Shown: piece by piece, positions 34,998 through 46,703 of the stretch
Numbering within the stretch: the first letter of the stretch is position 1
Layout of the letters: each line of letters begins with the position of its first letter
From: Ulota crispa
Taxonomy: Eukaryota; Streptophyta; Bryopsida; Orthotrichales; Orthotrichaceae
Direction: 5' to 3'
Length of the DNA stretch: 64,000 nt
NCBI GenBank assembly: GCA_963920765.1
Contig: OY987246.1
Coordinates: 4,528,501-4,592,500, forward strand
The notes under the pieces: generated by a model
What the model was told of the DNA's origin: nothing
Database searches by the model: none
The model's input: only the letters and a program-made list of their open reading frames with translations
Program-made: the position numbers and the translations under genes

Positions 34998-35190
34998 GAT
35001 GCCGCACCGCACTCAAACCCTACGTTACAAAAACCTGGAGGGCACACGGAATGCAGCAAATCCGCAAGCGGACGGAGCTGCAATTCTGACTGCAAAAGGG
35101 ATCCTCGTCGACGCCGAAGACGCAGCTCCCTTTCTTTCAGTATGACTGTGCCCATACGTTCACCGTTCCCGTCATGGGAACTAGAACATC

Positions 35191-35234
35191 CATTGAGAAC
35201 TCATTGAGAACTCATTGAGAACCCATCGAGAACT
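35191..35234. repeat. 11-bp tandem repeat, 4 copies
   Basis: The unit CATTGAGAACT is repeated four times with one or two changes, about 200 bp upstream of the Rieske start codon. Confidence 0.85.
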
Positions 35235-35335
35235 TCCACACGCACCATCGATGTCACGCTTGAAAGCAGACCTCATGGGAACCAATGTAACTTACAGGGA
35301 GTACCGGCGTTTAGTTACAAGCTAGCCGGTTGATT

Positions 35336-35757
35336 TTGAGAAGGGAATTGATATACATACCACACCTTCTTGATTATCCCACCACATTCAGGGGTAAATT
35401 TTAGATTTCTATCATTGAAAACCTGAATCTGAGAATTTGGAATTTAGATTTGGACTTAAAGACCTAAATTTTGTCTAGAACCATAAAATAATGTTGTAAC
35501 TGAACAACACCTAAAGAAAAAGCTTAGTTTGGGGGAAAAGTATTACTTTTATTTTTGTTTATAAAAAAGATAAGCTTTTTCATTGGGTGTTGTTCAATTA
35601 GAGCTTTTTTGTGATTCTAGACAAAATCACGGTTTCTGAGTCCAAATTTGAATACCAAATTCTCAAATTCAACTTTTTGATGGTAGAAATCTAAAATTTA
35701 CCCCGGGTGTGGTGGGATAGTCAAGAAGGTGTGGTACGCATATCAATTCCCTTTTGA
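35336..35757. repeat. Long hairpin upstream of the Rieske gene
   Basis: Two arms of about 190 bases pair with only scattered mismatches. The left arm has GGGAATTGATATACATACCA, ATTATCCCACCACA and TTTTGTCTAGAA; the right arm carries their complements. The loop is about 45 bases. It lies 340-760 bp upstream of the Rieske ATG. If transcribed it would make a near-perfect double-stranded RNA. Confidence 0.8.
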
Positions 35758-36085
35758 GAATTGCTAAATTGAATTCAAAAGTCTACGAAAGAAATCAACC
35801 GTTTAAGGGGAAAAAAGAGAATATTCTTTATTTTATATAGGCCTAGATGGGAGAAAACTCTAGACAACCGGTTGGCACAAGAGAATGTAGGATATTGGCC
35901 GGTTAAGCTAAAAAAACTTTCCCGGAGTGTGATGGGAATTGGAAAGTTGAAACTTCTATTGACAGGCGGTTATATCATGTTCCAAGTCCCACGGAAATCT
36001 AAGAATGTGATTAGTAGATGTGATTGGTAGAGAGTCAAAATTAGGATTTGGCAATTCACAATAAGTTCCAAGTGTCATATCTTAA
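35758..36085. other. Unassigned stretch
   Basis: No gene or defined repeat seen. Confidence 0.4.
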
Positions 36086-36724
36086 CCCCTAAATAGCTTA
36101 GGCACTTTTTAAGCTTCTAGGAATTTGGTCTAAGTTGAAAAAAAAGTCAAAATTTTGGTAAGTTTTATTAGTTTCTTTGAAATGGTAACCATACAAAATC
36201 AAATTGCATATGTTAGAGGTCACATAGGAAAAGAAAACACAATAATTTCATTTATGGATTGAAAGATTATAATGTTTGATCAAGAGGGTGTTCAAACTAT
36301 GAAAATGACTTGAAGTCTTTCAATCTTCTTTTCACATGTCAAATCTAAAAAAAATGGTCACATGAAAAATATGGGGTGAAAGGACATAACATACACAACT
36401 CCAATCAATTTACGGCTTTTCAAAATCTCCTCTATAACTTTTTAAAATGGATTTCTAGTGTTTTCTCCAAGGTCTAGTGAGTATTTGAGGCTCATTTCCA
36501 AGAGCTCTCACCACTAAAAAAAGTCAAGATTGCAATGGACACCCTTGCACAAAATCTTGAATAGATAAATCATAGTCAATCATTTACAAAATCAAATTTT
36601 GATGCTAAAACTAGACTTTGGAAAGCATAGTTAGAAAAATGAATCTACTAAAAATAGTAACATAGTTAGGTAGAAGTTCAAAGTATTGTCAACACCATAA
36701 TGTGGTGCCTTGGGCAGTTAGGGG
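36086..36724. mobile_element. piggyBac-like element G, 639 bp
   Basis: TTAA 36082-36085 then CCCCTAAATAGCTTAGGC. The right end is GCCTTGGGCAGTTAGGGG, followed by TAAA instead of TTAA. It is the opposite-strand relative of element H at 4888-5532. Confidence 0.65.
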
Positions 36725-36728
36725 TAAA

Positions 36729-37015
36729 CCCCCTAAAGGATATTGCTATATTGTGTATGCTCTCTTGTGCGTTGTATACAGACATGATGTTACTATATTG
36801 TATATGCTCTCTTGTGTTGTATGCAAATGGGGTATTTGGGTAGCACATGAATCCTATTGAAATTGTAAATTTTAAGACAAGTCACAAACATACCAATGGT
36901 AAACTAGGAATTTTTGGGATTATTTTTGCATTTATCATCAAACCATTTCTTTAAGTTCTAATTGAATCTTGTATGAATATAGTCAACAATTTTGGTAGGC
37001 AACATCCTTTAGGGG
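36729..37015. mobile_element. piggyBac-like element K, 287 bp
   Basis: The left end CCCCTAAAGGATATTGC and the complement of the right end CCCCTAAAGGATGTTGCC match over 17 of 18 bases. TTAA follows at 37016-37019; the left target is the decayed TAAA shared with element G. Short direct repeats (TATTGTRTATGCTCTCTTGTG) occur inside. Confidence 0.7.
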
Positions 37016-37019
37016 TTAA

Positions 37020-38204
37020 CTTTTCATTTTGTTTAAGTGGGAACATTGATTAGAAGTTTTGGCCCAAAGAAAGTGGTACTTTGCTCAAAACTTGAAATAA
37101 TCTTTTGGTTAAATCCAACTTTCAGCCCATTTTTTTGCATGAAAGGTTCATTACCTTTTTAACATTCCTTTTTGTTTGAACTCATCCAACAAAGCCAAGA
37201 ACCTAGGATCTTGCATTGAATTGGAATTTGCACAAATGGAACGTGAAATGTAGTGTGAATCGTCCTTGATACTTGTTGAGACTCCATAGGTGGTTTTAAC
37301 TTACAAAATGCACTCGGAAGCTCTTCAAGAATCCATCCTAATTTTAACACTAAATTTGATATTTTAGCACTTGGGCTTTTATGCCATAATAGTTTACAAG
37401 CACATGCTTTGCGCAAATTGGACATGTATGGGTAATGCAAAATATTCAACTTTATAGAATTACATCAATCAGTTTAGAATCTAGTCTTAACTTATTATAC
37501 AAAAAATCAATGTCTCACAATTGATTCAAAATCTAACCTTGAGGCACCATTCTTTTGGTCTTTTTTTTTAAACCAAAAATAATAACTGTCTTCACCACAA
37601 TACTAATCTTTAATACTCTAATCGGGTGCTTGGCGTTTTGTTGGTTATCTAGCACATGGTTGGAGGATGTTTGGTGCTTTATATTTGGGGCATCCTTTAT
37701 TGTTTCAACTTCCACCAAAGAGTTTTAAAAGATTTTGGAAAATGACATGGTTGGAGAGCGCTTGGTGTTCTATATCTAAAGCATCCTCATCCTCTCTTGC
37801 TTTAACTTACCAAAAATTTCTAAAAAATTCTTGAAAAGGCGCAAAGCGCAAAATCCTCCCATTTAGTAACATAGGTTTGTGCCCTTAGATCCTTTATAGA
37901 TGTGAATACAAACAAGTAGAAAATTTCAAAACGTTATTCAATGGAATTATGTACTATAAAAGCAAATGTGGTACTGAGCGTAGAACAACAAAAACATCCA
38001 ACATTTTCTAAAACTCACATCCATTGGTGCAAAAAAAATCAATGTAATGTGCGAATGATCAAATAAAAAAATAGAGAATTGCGTGTATAATGCTCTTCAT
38101 TCTAAAACTTACACATTCAAGCATGCAAGCAAGAGATTTTGATACTTGATATTTTATGCACCTCTTCTTCCAACAAAACAAAATACACATTTTGATCTGG
38201 TAGC
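37020..38204. other. Unassigned stretch with a 91-bp tandem duplication
   Basis: No gene recognised. Two diverged units of about 91 bp start at 37656 and 37747 (ATGGTTGGAGGATGTTTGG and ATGGTTGGAGAGCGCTTGG). The rest is AT-rich without defined repeats. Confidence 0.45.
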
Positions 38205-38305
38205 TCATCTCAAGGGGATTCCAAAAGTTGTTTGCATATGCCATCGGTTGCACATTCGGATGCCACTGCTAACACCCCCAATAAAATTCAACAAGAAAAG
38301 TGAGT

Positions 38306-38582
38306 AGGAAATCCTACAAATAAAGGTAGGAAATTGACCAAGATTACTCCAAAAGGGGTAGATAATCAAAAATAGTAAATGGACAATCCTATTAAAAATA
38401 CAAGAACATTTAACAAATGCTACATTAAAAGGAATACATAGTCAAGAGTAGTGAGTAGATAATCCTACAAACAAACAAAGGAAACTAACAAATATTAAGC
38501 CCCAAAAAGGAATTGGACAATTCTACACACAAACAAACAAAGGGAATTAACCAAGATAACCCCAAAAGGGATAGATAGTCTG
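38306..38582. repeat. Degenerate ~75-bp tandem repeat, 4 units
   Basis: Units begin near 38310, 38384, 38462 and 38518 with AATCCTACAAAYAAA-like words and end in GATAGATAGTC-like words. They lie in an intron of the PP5 pseudogene. Confidence 0.55.
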
Positions 38583-39148
38583 GTTACAACCCACAGCATA
38601 CAGCAAGTAAGAGTTTCAAGTGGCACAAAACAAAGGCAACTCACCACTAAACCATATTTTGTGAACTGAGGCTTCATCTCTAGCGCCTCAAACCAAATAA
38701 AAGCTCCTTTGTTACCCATCTGTGTTGAACAAAGTGGAATGAGTAACCACTCCGGGTCAGAAGTGTGAAAACAAGAGAAGAAAACAAAACGAAAAGAAAT
38801 CTCATTTAGACCGTTTACCTGGTCACAATAATTGGGTGCAAAGAAGGCGGTAATGAGTTTGCCACCATGGTCTAATTCATAGCCCTCGTCCTTGACCTCA
38901 TGTGACCACACCACCAATTCTAAAGAGAAAGCATGTATGAGAACCATCGCACAAGATGGGCTAACCCAAGCTCTCTAAGTACCGAAAGTAATAATAAAAA
39001 AGTCCGTTTTTGGTGTTAAATAGTCAATTATAGTAACTTTCTTCAAGTCATCTTTCTATAGTTGAAAAGATATATGACATAGATCTTTCTATATGCGTAC
39101 TTTATATACTTCCTTGAGGTTCCTGTATGACTTGCTTCATAAATGATA

Positions 39149-39848
39149 CTCCCTCTGTCCCATTATAAAGCTCCAAAAAACTTCTCCATAAGGGATTAAC
39201 TGTAATTTCAATATTTTTTCTAGCGGCACATGCAATCAAAATAAGTAACTCATCTACCATGCAAATTCTCCATCTTCAAAGCCGTCGGTTGAGCAACCAA
39301 ATTCCATGCTAAAAATACCATATTTGTACGTAGTTTGTAAATGCTGCCAATTCCCCATTATTTTAGTCTTTGTATTAATGACACATGCATTCTAGAATCA
39401 AAATATCATCTACCAAATGTATGTAAAATATTCAACTTTGATGTTGTCATTTGGGCACCCAAATTCCATGCAAAAAAGTACCATATTTGTACATGTTGCT
39501 AGCTCCTCATTATTGGTGATTTAAAGATTAGTAGCAACAATGGTACCTCATATGGGCAAGGCCAAGCTTGTTAAGAGAGAAGTGCTTTCTAATTGCTTAA
39601 CTTGCCCTAATAATACCATATTCATTAAATTGGGAAAACCAGATTCCCAAGTTGTACCTTAATGGTTGCTCTAAGTTGGTCAACTTAGACCCAAAATGTT
39701 ACAAAATTCCCAATTTAATGAATATGGTATTCAATGATATCACTAAACATGACAAACTCTTTCTCAACAATTGAAATTAGCAAAAGGGAGCTTTTTTGTG
39801 GGACAAGAACTATGCCTAATTTGGAGCTTTATACTGGGACAGAGGGAG
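39149..39848. mobile_element. Stowaway-like MITE, copy 2, with nested MITE
   Basis: The left end CTCCCTCTGTCCCATTATAA follows TA (39147-39148). The right end complements to CTCCCTCTGTCCCAGTATAA, so the inverted repeat is about 25 bp. The interior matches 8148-8585. The extra length comes from the element nested at 39612-39731. It replaces part of the PP5 pseudogene where one exon is missing. Confidence 0.85.
39612..39731. mobile_element. Mutator-like MITE nested in a Stowaway copy
   Basis: The ends AATACCATATTCATTAAATT and AATTTAATGAATATGGTATT are inverted. The unfilled relatives at 8148-8585 and 44568-44963 lack it, which fixes its borders to within a few bases. 120 bp. Confidence 0.75.
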
Positions 39849-40314
39849 TGTAATTTAACTCAGCAACGATATGTAGCTCAAGATATAAGCTGGAAAACAG
39901 TCTCAAAACAAGAAAAAATGAAAGAAAACCAGAGCACGACCTGTGCCAGGATGAGGATCGCTCCACAGCGGCTCACACATTAAACCTGCACAAGAGGTCC
40001 ATACATATCATACATATATAATTTCCAAGGTTATCATGTCCTTGAAATTTGGGTAATACTCAAAAACCCCGTCTTACTAGTGTAAATAGTAAACCAAGAA
40101 ACCGTCATTTCCTCGTCCTTGGATTCATCAGGTATAATCTACAAGGCCTCTGATCATACAAGCAAACATGATCACAAGTAACCAAGAATTTGAGAATTTG
40201 TAGAAGCATGTATATACCTTCATCTGGAGGCTCCCTAAATCAATCAATTGCAGCCAAGTATGTCAGATATCTTCACCCCGTTACTACTGAAGAGTCCTCC
40301 ATGAACTACAAAAA

Positions 40315-40569
40315 ACACGATATTCATTAAAAGGGGAAAAACATGTGTACCATTTTGTATTTCACCTTAATCCAAAATAGCCACCTTAAATCAGATTTGA
40401 AGGTATCAGATTTAGTCTGAGCCATTAAGATTTTTCCCCTCGCAAATTCCTCCTCTCAGGTGAGGCCACGTGTACTTAAAAAAACGCTGGAGCTTGGATT
40501 CAAGTGACCACCCTAATCCTTCAAAAGTCCCACTTTGTAAGCTTTTTCCCCTTTTAATGAATATCGTGT
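40315..40569. mobile_element. Mutator-like MITE inside a PP5 exon
   Basis: The ends ACACGATATTCATTAAAAGG and CCTTTTAATGAATATCGTGT are perfect 20-bp inverted repeats. It interrupts the PP5 exon between the NKKAF and VVHGG codons. Flanks GCTTTTAAC and GTTTTTTGT (minus strand) may be a worn 9-bp target duplication. Confidence 0.8.
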
Positions 40570-40856
40570 TAAAAGCTTTCTTATTCAAAACGTTGGCCAA
40601 CGGCAAGTAGCAAAATGTCTCGGCAAAAAGTTTCATTGACCATGGTGTCATTGAACTTTGAGTTAACTTCTCCTTCAAATCCGTATATCTTGTTCATGAA
40701 TTTTCTCTCTTGATTACCTCTACAAAAGGTACAGACCTGTGAAAGCAACAACAAAAAAAACATCAAAACATAGCTGAAAAATCTAGACCGTGCTTAAACT
40801 TCAAAAAAAAAAATCCATCAGATGATGATCTTCCCAAATCTGTAAAATCTCACAAA

Positions 40857-41110
40857 ATGCTATATTTGTTAATTTGGAAAAAACACTTCTTTGAAACAGA
40901 TTTTGGGATACTAAATTTTACATTTGTGAATTTTTTTTGGTGGTTTGAAGTGAGATTTTTGATAATTCCTTTGACAAGATCTTTCATCACTAATGCAAGG
41001 TCTTGAAGAAACCATCATAAAATTCATTCTAAATCACCTAAAAACTCTTAAAAATGAAAAATTCAGAAGTCTTAAAATTGAGATTTTTTCCAAATTAACA
41101 AATATCATGT
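40857..41110. mobile_element. Mutator-like MITE, 254 bp
   Basis: The ends ATGCTATATTTGTTAATTTG and CAAATTAACAAATATCATGT are inverted, with an internal palindrome around GACAAGATCTTTCATCACTA. It lies in an intron of the PP5 pseudogene. Confidence 0.7.
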
Positions 41111-42116
41111 TTACAAGTATTCAAGTGGATTTAAAATCACATATAATACCCTAGTTATCAGAATATAGAGGAAAAACTTCAGACGGTGGAAAATCAGTGA
41201 TCCCAAATATGATTTTCACTATTAGCAAAAGTGACTAAAAGCACTGCTAAAAAGCTAAAATTTTCAAATTTAACACTGGAAAACTTACATATTTTTTAAG
41301 CTGCGTGTTAGCAATCCTGCTAAATTTAGCCAGTTTAGAGAACGCTACTGAAAATTGAGCAATCATTTGGCAAACAAACGTAATCAAGCATTATTTACCA
41401 GTTGGATACAGACACTTGAATGAACGCAAATAGCGTAAGAAAAACCTCAACCGAGAAAGAGCCACGATCAACGAAGTCTCCATTAAAGAGATAAGGATTC
41501 TCCTCTGATGGAAGACCGTTCAACTTGAAGATATTGAGCAAGTCATAATACTGCATTGAAACCATTAGCATTGAAGTTAGATGATCTACGACAGATATTC
41601 ATTTCACGCAATAGAAATCAGGGTTTTTTTTGTTTTGGACCGAAAGCTTCTCAGGCCATATGGTGATTTTTAATGGTGCAGATATGGCTCCACAAGGTTT
41701 TTTTGAAGTGCATAATTGGGCTGCAAGTATTTACACTTTGAGCTTGTTGATAGTGACTAAAATTTCCTCAAATCAAAAACTTGTATTGTAAGAATGAATT
41801 TTGTGAAACATGAGTTATAAAACCCAAAAACTTATAACCAAAGAGGCATTATCTCTAAGAAACTTAAGGATAGGCTTGATTTTCAAATAATATGGCTCCA
41901 CATTGCATGAAGATGACATTGTTTTCTATTTAAGTTCCTCACTTAGATAATTGACTAGCTACAAACAACAACATATTATTTTTTCTAATACGTGGCAGGC
42001 ATTTAGGCTTAGAACATTGGGCAACATTTGGTTCCATGATGCTATTTATTCTTCATTTTTGGTATAGGCTTGACGCTTGATTTTTCTTTGTAGCTATCTG
42101 GCTTTTAAAAGCCTAC

Positions 42117-42416
42117 AACGCGTTATTTGTTAATTTGGGAAAAAGCGTATATAGTGAGATTTTTGGCTTTTTTTTCCACAAAACACCATTTTCATTGAAT
42201 TGAGAATTTGTTGACTATTTTCTATTGAAATGAGATATATATCATCCAAAGTACGCTCTTTTTGGACAGAAAGTTCATTAACTTCTGAAATTTTGAACAA
42301 AAGTTCACTAACTAGGTTTCAGATGACCTCCTTAATTTGAATTAAGGTGACAATTTTGGATTAAGGTGAGGTACAAGATGGTACCCATCGTTTTCCCAAA
42401 TTAATAAATAACACGT
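42117..42416. mobile_element. Mutator-like MITE, 300 bp
   Basis: The ends CAACGCGTTATTTGTTAATT and AATTAATAAATAACACG are inverted. Flanks TTTTAAAAG and TTCTAAAAA resemble a diverged 9-bp target duplication. It lies in a PP5 pseudogene intron. Confidence 0.7.
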
Positions 42417-43653
42417 TCTAAAAAAACCCTGTTAGAAATTACCAAGAGTTTCAAATCATCTAGCATTCAAGAATAATATCTCAACGTACCTGTCCATGAG
42501 TATCACCACAAACAGTAAAATGTCCCTTGTCAGGAACTGTGATGTCGACCAAAGTGAGCATTGCTGACAAAATGCCCCGCATTTGCGTGAAAATTTGAAA
42601 AGCGTATCATTCTGTAGAAAATAATCGTAACATTAAAATAATGTGAAAGAAGCCAATCAAGAAAATTGTTCAAAATTTTCAACAAGCAACAATCCGCTGA
42701 TTTGAACGCAGTGGAGGCATTCAATACAAGTTCAAAGATTTCAAGCAAGATTTTTCGTGAGATACAAATATTTATTATGGCATCAAAAAAAGGCTCCCAA
42801 ATACCTGGTATGAATGGAGCGCTGCTGTTTAAAATCATCCATCATCTTTTGAACAAAACTCCAGAGTAATATTATTCTCATACTCTAATCTAGCCCCTCG
42901 GTAACCATCCTTTACCTCTGCACCCATCACAACCTTGTACACACAGCTCCAGTGAAATTATTTTGTGCTAATTATTGCTTTTTTTGCTACACCATAAATT
43001 GGTGTGGCTAATTGTTCTATAATATTTTTTGAAAAAATGTAAAATATTTAGCCAACTTTTATACACGGGTTTGAGAATAGGAGCACGGTTTTCAGGATTT
43101 CACTTGATGTTGCCTCACTCTACTCATACAATATTTTAATATCTCGCAAAACCATCATGAAAATTAATCTTAATGAAAGGTTAAAAGCATCCAACTTTAC
43201 ATCTCATAAAAAAATGTACCCATACTTGCTACTCGATCATTTTCTGCTTAGAAAAAATAAATAAGGCCACTGCATCCAAAATATTTTCACTGCACAGCTC
43301 TCGTAATTACTTGGGATTCATCGACTGTAACAAACTTTGTCGTCAACAAACATAATGTCCAGGCAAAACCGTCACAAAGTGACATTTCGAACTGTGACAA
43401 GTCAAGAAGTACCATCGTCCCTCCCCTCAACCTGAAAAAACAATTTCTCATTTTTATAGGCATCAATTTTATCAAGAATGATACCAAGAAAAACACAGTA
43501 AACGTAAGCACCTACGGAGTGGTAATCCACAGATTTGGTAACAGAATGTTTTTCCTCTTCTTCAGATGCTATCAATGGCCTCTTCAAATTTGATTTTTGT
43601 AATTGCTTTTTCACATTCCCTAACCTTTTTGGAGGCATCTGGGTCCGTTGCAC

Positions 43654-45094
43654 CTGAAACCAAAAAAACATGACTCATTAAATCTCTAAAACAGTACGTT
43701 ACCACTGCTCAAGAGCACCAAAGAAAGAAAACAAACACACCACTATCTCCTTCAAGCCGTGAAACTTGAATGCTACTTGACAAAAAAAAGGCAAAAAGAA
43801 ACCATGGGATGGAAGTACAAGATACTGAATGAGACTCTCTCATGAAAAATATTACAAACATTACCACATCTTATTTTAATAGCAGGACATTTACATTTTA
43901 TCTTGAGAGACTAACATCCAACTACTGTTAAACTTTTAGCAAGTAAATTGCAAGACACTAAACATTATAAGGTCTTTGTTTGTAATAGTTCAATTAGTGG
44001 CTAAAAAGTAAATGTGATAGCCATAAGAAGTCAGTGTGTAAGGTATAACTATAAAAAGATTCATAGTCAAGCTGGATACCAATCCTAAAGTTCTCTAACT
44101 AGAACCACTTAAAGCAACAAGTGAACTCATAATGCAGCTGCATATGACATGATGACTGGAAGAAGCATGATATGTAGTATGTAGCAAAATTTCTGAGACG
44201 AGAACAAAGTTCTCACATTTTTCACTTTAAGTGATTTTGGCAATAAGAGAACTTGAAGACGTGTCATTCTTTGCTTGAAGTTTATTGCTTTGGGATAATT
44301 AATAATAGAATAATTATGCAACTTTGAGTCTTAAATTTGGTTTCAAAGTAGAAGTTTTGCCATCAATTTCAAAATGAGACCGCATTCAAATTTTACCCTA
44401 CAAACAATGAGTGTTTACTCTGAGTAGCTCTATTGGGCAACCATACAAAGCACGACACTCTAAATAGATGCTTGAGGCCCCAAAATTACCAAACTACGAA
44501 AAACTCTTAATCCCACTCAATTTGCTCTTGATGGATGTGACTGTTCCAAATTGGACCATGTTGTATACTCCCTCTAATTAGACGCATTTCTTGTACCACT
44601 AAAAAGCTCCCTTTTGCTAATTTCAAATGCTAAGAAAGCGTTTGCCATGTTTAATGATCTCATGGGGGCAAGTTAAGCAATTAGAGAGCATATATTCCTC
44701 TCCTAGCAAGCTTGACTTTGTCATATGAGGTACTTATTGTTACTTCTAATCTTTTAAATCATCAATAATGAGGAACTGGTAACATGCACAAATATGGTAC
44801 TTTCTGCATGGAATTTGGGTGCCCAAACGACTACATAAAAACTACAGATTTTTGCATACATTTGGTAGATGATATATTGATTTTGTCACTAGCACAAAGA
44901 CTAAAAACACAGTTAATCCTTTGCAAGGAAACTTTTTGGACGTTTTTAGAGGGACAGAGGTAGTAGCACCTTATCACTGCAAAGACTATCTAAACCATTT
45001 AAAAGAATCTAAAGAATTACAAAATCTAAGAAACAAATACAATCAAAAAAACTCCAAGTAAATTGTCCCATGACCGCTCAACAGATGAAGATAC
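43654..45094. other. Interval between PP5 and MORC fragments
   Basis: No coding homology seen. It contains the Stowaway-like element 44568-44963. The PP5 TPR exons expected upstream on minus were looked for here and not found. Confidence 0.4.
44568..44963. mobile_element. Stowaway-like MITE, copy 3
   Basis: The left end CTCCCTCTAATTAGACGC follows TA; the right end GGGACAGAGGTAG is followed by TA. The interior is the reverse complement of 8148-8585. 396 bp with TA on both sides. Confidence 0.8.
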
Positions 45095-45377
45095 CTGTGT
45101 CCGTTGGAAGCACGAGATTGGGAAAACACAGTCACATCAGCACCAAGGCGCATGTGACTTGTCTTAAAAATCATTTCCATCTGCTATGCCGAACATGTAA
45201 GATCTTGCGAAATCGAACCCAGAAATCTAAATGGAGAACGCAAAAATAGCAAGAAAACTAGGAACAGAAGAACAAAATAAACAAAGACGCAAATGAGTAC
45301 CCTTCAAATGCAAGCATAGTAGATGCCAACAACACAAGTGTCAAACCACTAAACACAAATCAAGGAGCTTCTGTAGA

Positions 45378-45619
45378 ACGGGTTATTCATTAAATTGGGA
45401 AAAAGCTTACATGTTGGGACTTTTGAATTTTTCATTTTTAAGAGTTTTTAGGTGATTTAGCTTGAATGTTTTAATGATTTCTTCAAGACCTGAAATACCT
45501 TACAGGAATTATCAAAAACTTACTTCAAATCATCAAAATATTCTCACAAATTCAATTTTTAGTATTCCTAAAATACATTTTGGGTGCTTTTTCCCAATTT
45601 AATGAATAACGCGCTAGAG
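45378..45619. mobile_element. Mutator-like MITE with 9-bp target duplication
   Basis: Flanked by perfect 9-bp direct repeats TTCTGTAGA at 45369-45377 and 45620-45628. Inside are inverted ends GGTTATTCATTAAATTGGGA and TCCCAATTTAATGAATAAC-like. A 9-bp duplication is the signature of Mutator-type transposition. It lies between two MORC fragment blocks. Confidence 0.85.
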
Positions 45620-45881
45620 TTCTGTAGACGAAGAGAAAAGAAAATCGTCTAAGAGTATTAAGAATGGAATACGAACATTGACCAATAGTATTGGCATTGT
45701 TTGCTCTTTGCCGAGTATCCAAGGGACATGCATTGACGCATACGATCAGGAGTCATCCCACCACCATCATCTGAAAGACAATTGAGCAACAGAATTTATG
45801 AATACGCAGCTGTAAAACAAAGCAGAATTAAAACATCGCCGATGAAATAGAAATAAGACGAATGAGAACAAAAGCAACGGA

Positions 45882-46130
45882 ACACCATATTAGGTAAATT
45901 GGGAAAAACGGAGGGACTATTTTGTACTCCATCTTAACTTCACATCAGTAAATGAAGGCATAGCTATTGCTCAAAAGTTTCAATTTTCAAAGTTCTTTGA
46001 GACAATCAGTGGGACTTCACTATTGTACAAGAAAACGCACGCTTGTTTTTTTGTGATATGCTAATATATACATAATGGCAGAAATAGTGAGAGTCCCTTA
46101 ATGTACTCTTCTTCCCATGTTAACGAATAT
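45882..46130. mobile_element. Probable Mutator-like MITE, decayed
   Basis: The left end ACACCATATTAGGTAAATTG and right end CCCATGTTAACGAATAT are weakly inverted and match the family consensus. It lies between MORC blocks 2 and 3. Confidence 0.45.
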
Positions 46131-46703
46131 AAATTATATGAATGTGCAGGGCAGTTAAGAAAAACCTTCGATGACAAGCATTGGAGAGCGGTTTCTGGGG
46201 TGCAAGGCCACATCTACATTCACAATTGTTGCGCCATTAACCACCTGCAGGTTATGAAAGATGGTTCAAACTTAAAACTACTGCCAAAAACCGACTTCCA
46301 AGGCAATTTCCAACGAAGAGCTTGATTTAGAACAAACATCACGAAGAATGGATCACTTTAGATGCTACAATTCTACAAATTCAAAACTATTATTCGGCCA
46401 ATAACACAAGTAGTCGACTGATAGGTCCCGTAAGCAGACAATTTACAAAAATCAAAGCTGCACATGATTATTTCATTGGTAAGAACCAAATAAATTCTGA
46501 AACCCTTCATTAAATCAAAATATGACTTCCATATCCACATTCAGATTCTATCCACACCAATGAAACTTTCCAATGTAGTGGTCATTTGCAATTATAGCCC
46601 AAAACAGCTGCAAACGAATAGCAAAATTAAGTCAGCTAATAAGAGTAGAATGTACCCCCAAGAGCCCATCTGTGACTGGTTGCATTGGTGTGATCAATTG
46701 CAC

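Larger units (their letters stand above)
38205..43653 (-). pseudogene. PP5: Protein phosphatase 5 fragment, decayed
   Basis: Ten exon-like blocks on minus follow the order of plant PP5, a TPR-containing Ser/Thr phosphatase: 43653-43512, about 42900-42805, 42611-42490, 41550-41399, 40736-40570 continued at 40314-40218, 39985-39930, 38919-38819, 38719-38645 and 38265-about 38205. Recognisable pieces are [64 protein letters not shown] and QPMAYANNF. Damage: frameshifts in blocks 1 and 2, a 4-bp TTCA insertion after LTLFAF in block 4, a frameshift in block 5, and a MITE inside block 5. The RGNHE motif reads RGNQE and the VRSHE arginine is Trp, so catalytic residues are also lost. The exon for SKRGVGLSFGG is missing. 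No upstream TPR exons were found, so the copy is 5'-truncated. Confidence 0.85.
45095..46703 (-). pseudogene. MORC: MORC-type GHKL ATPase fragment, decayed
   Basis: Four exon-like blocks on minus match the N-terminal ATPase domain of plant Microrchidia proteins, which act in chromatin compaction and silencing. 46703-46656 has NATSHRWALGG. 46244-46166 has VVNGATIVNVDVAL...SPMLVIE. 45770-about 45677 has DDGGGMTPDRMRQCMSLGYS, the ATP-lid motif. 45180-45095 has MRLGADVTVFSQSR. The first two junctions and the start of block 3 keep GT-AG signals and frame. Block 3 then shifts frame before the ANTIGQ motif, and the GNGFKTS motif at the start of block 4 is altered. Later exons are absent. MITEs occupy two introns. 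It is a truncated, non-functional copy. Confidence 0.8.

Noticed and set aside
34717..35145. A 142-codon plus-strand frame opposite Rieske exon 1
   Set aside because: It is antisense to the targeting-peptide exon and leader, with no motif of its own.
42530..42838. A 102-codon minus-strand open frame as an independent gene
   Set aside because: Its end is simply the PP5 exon containing the GDTHGQ motif read out of frame. The rest is intron.
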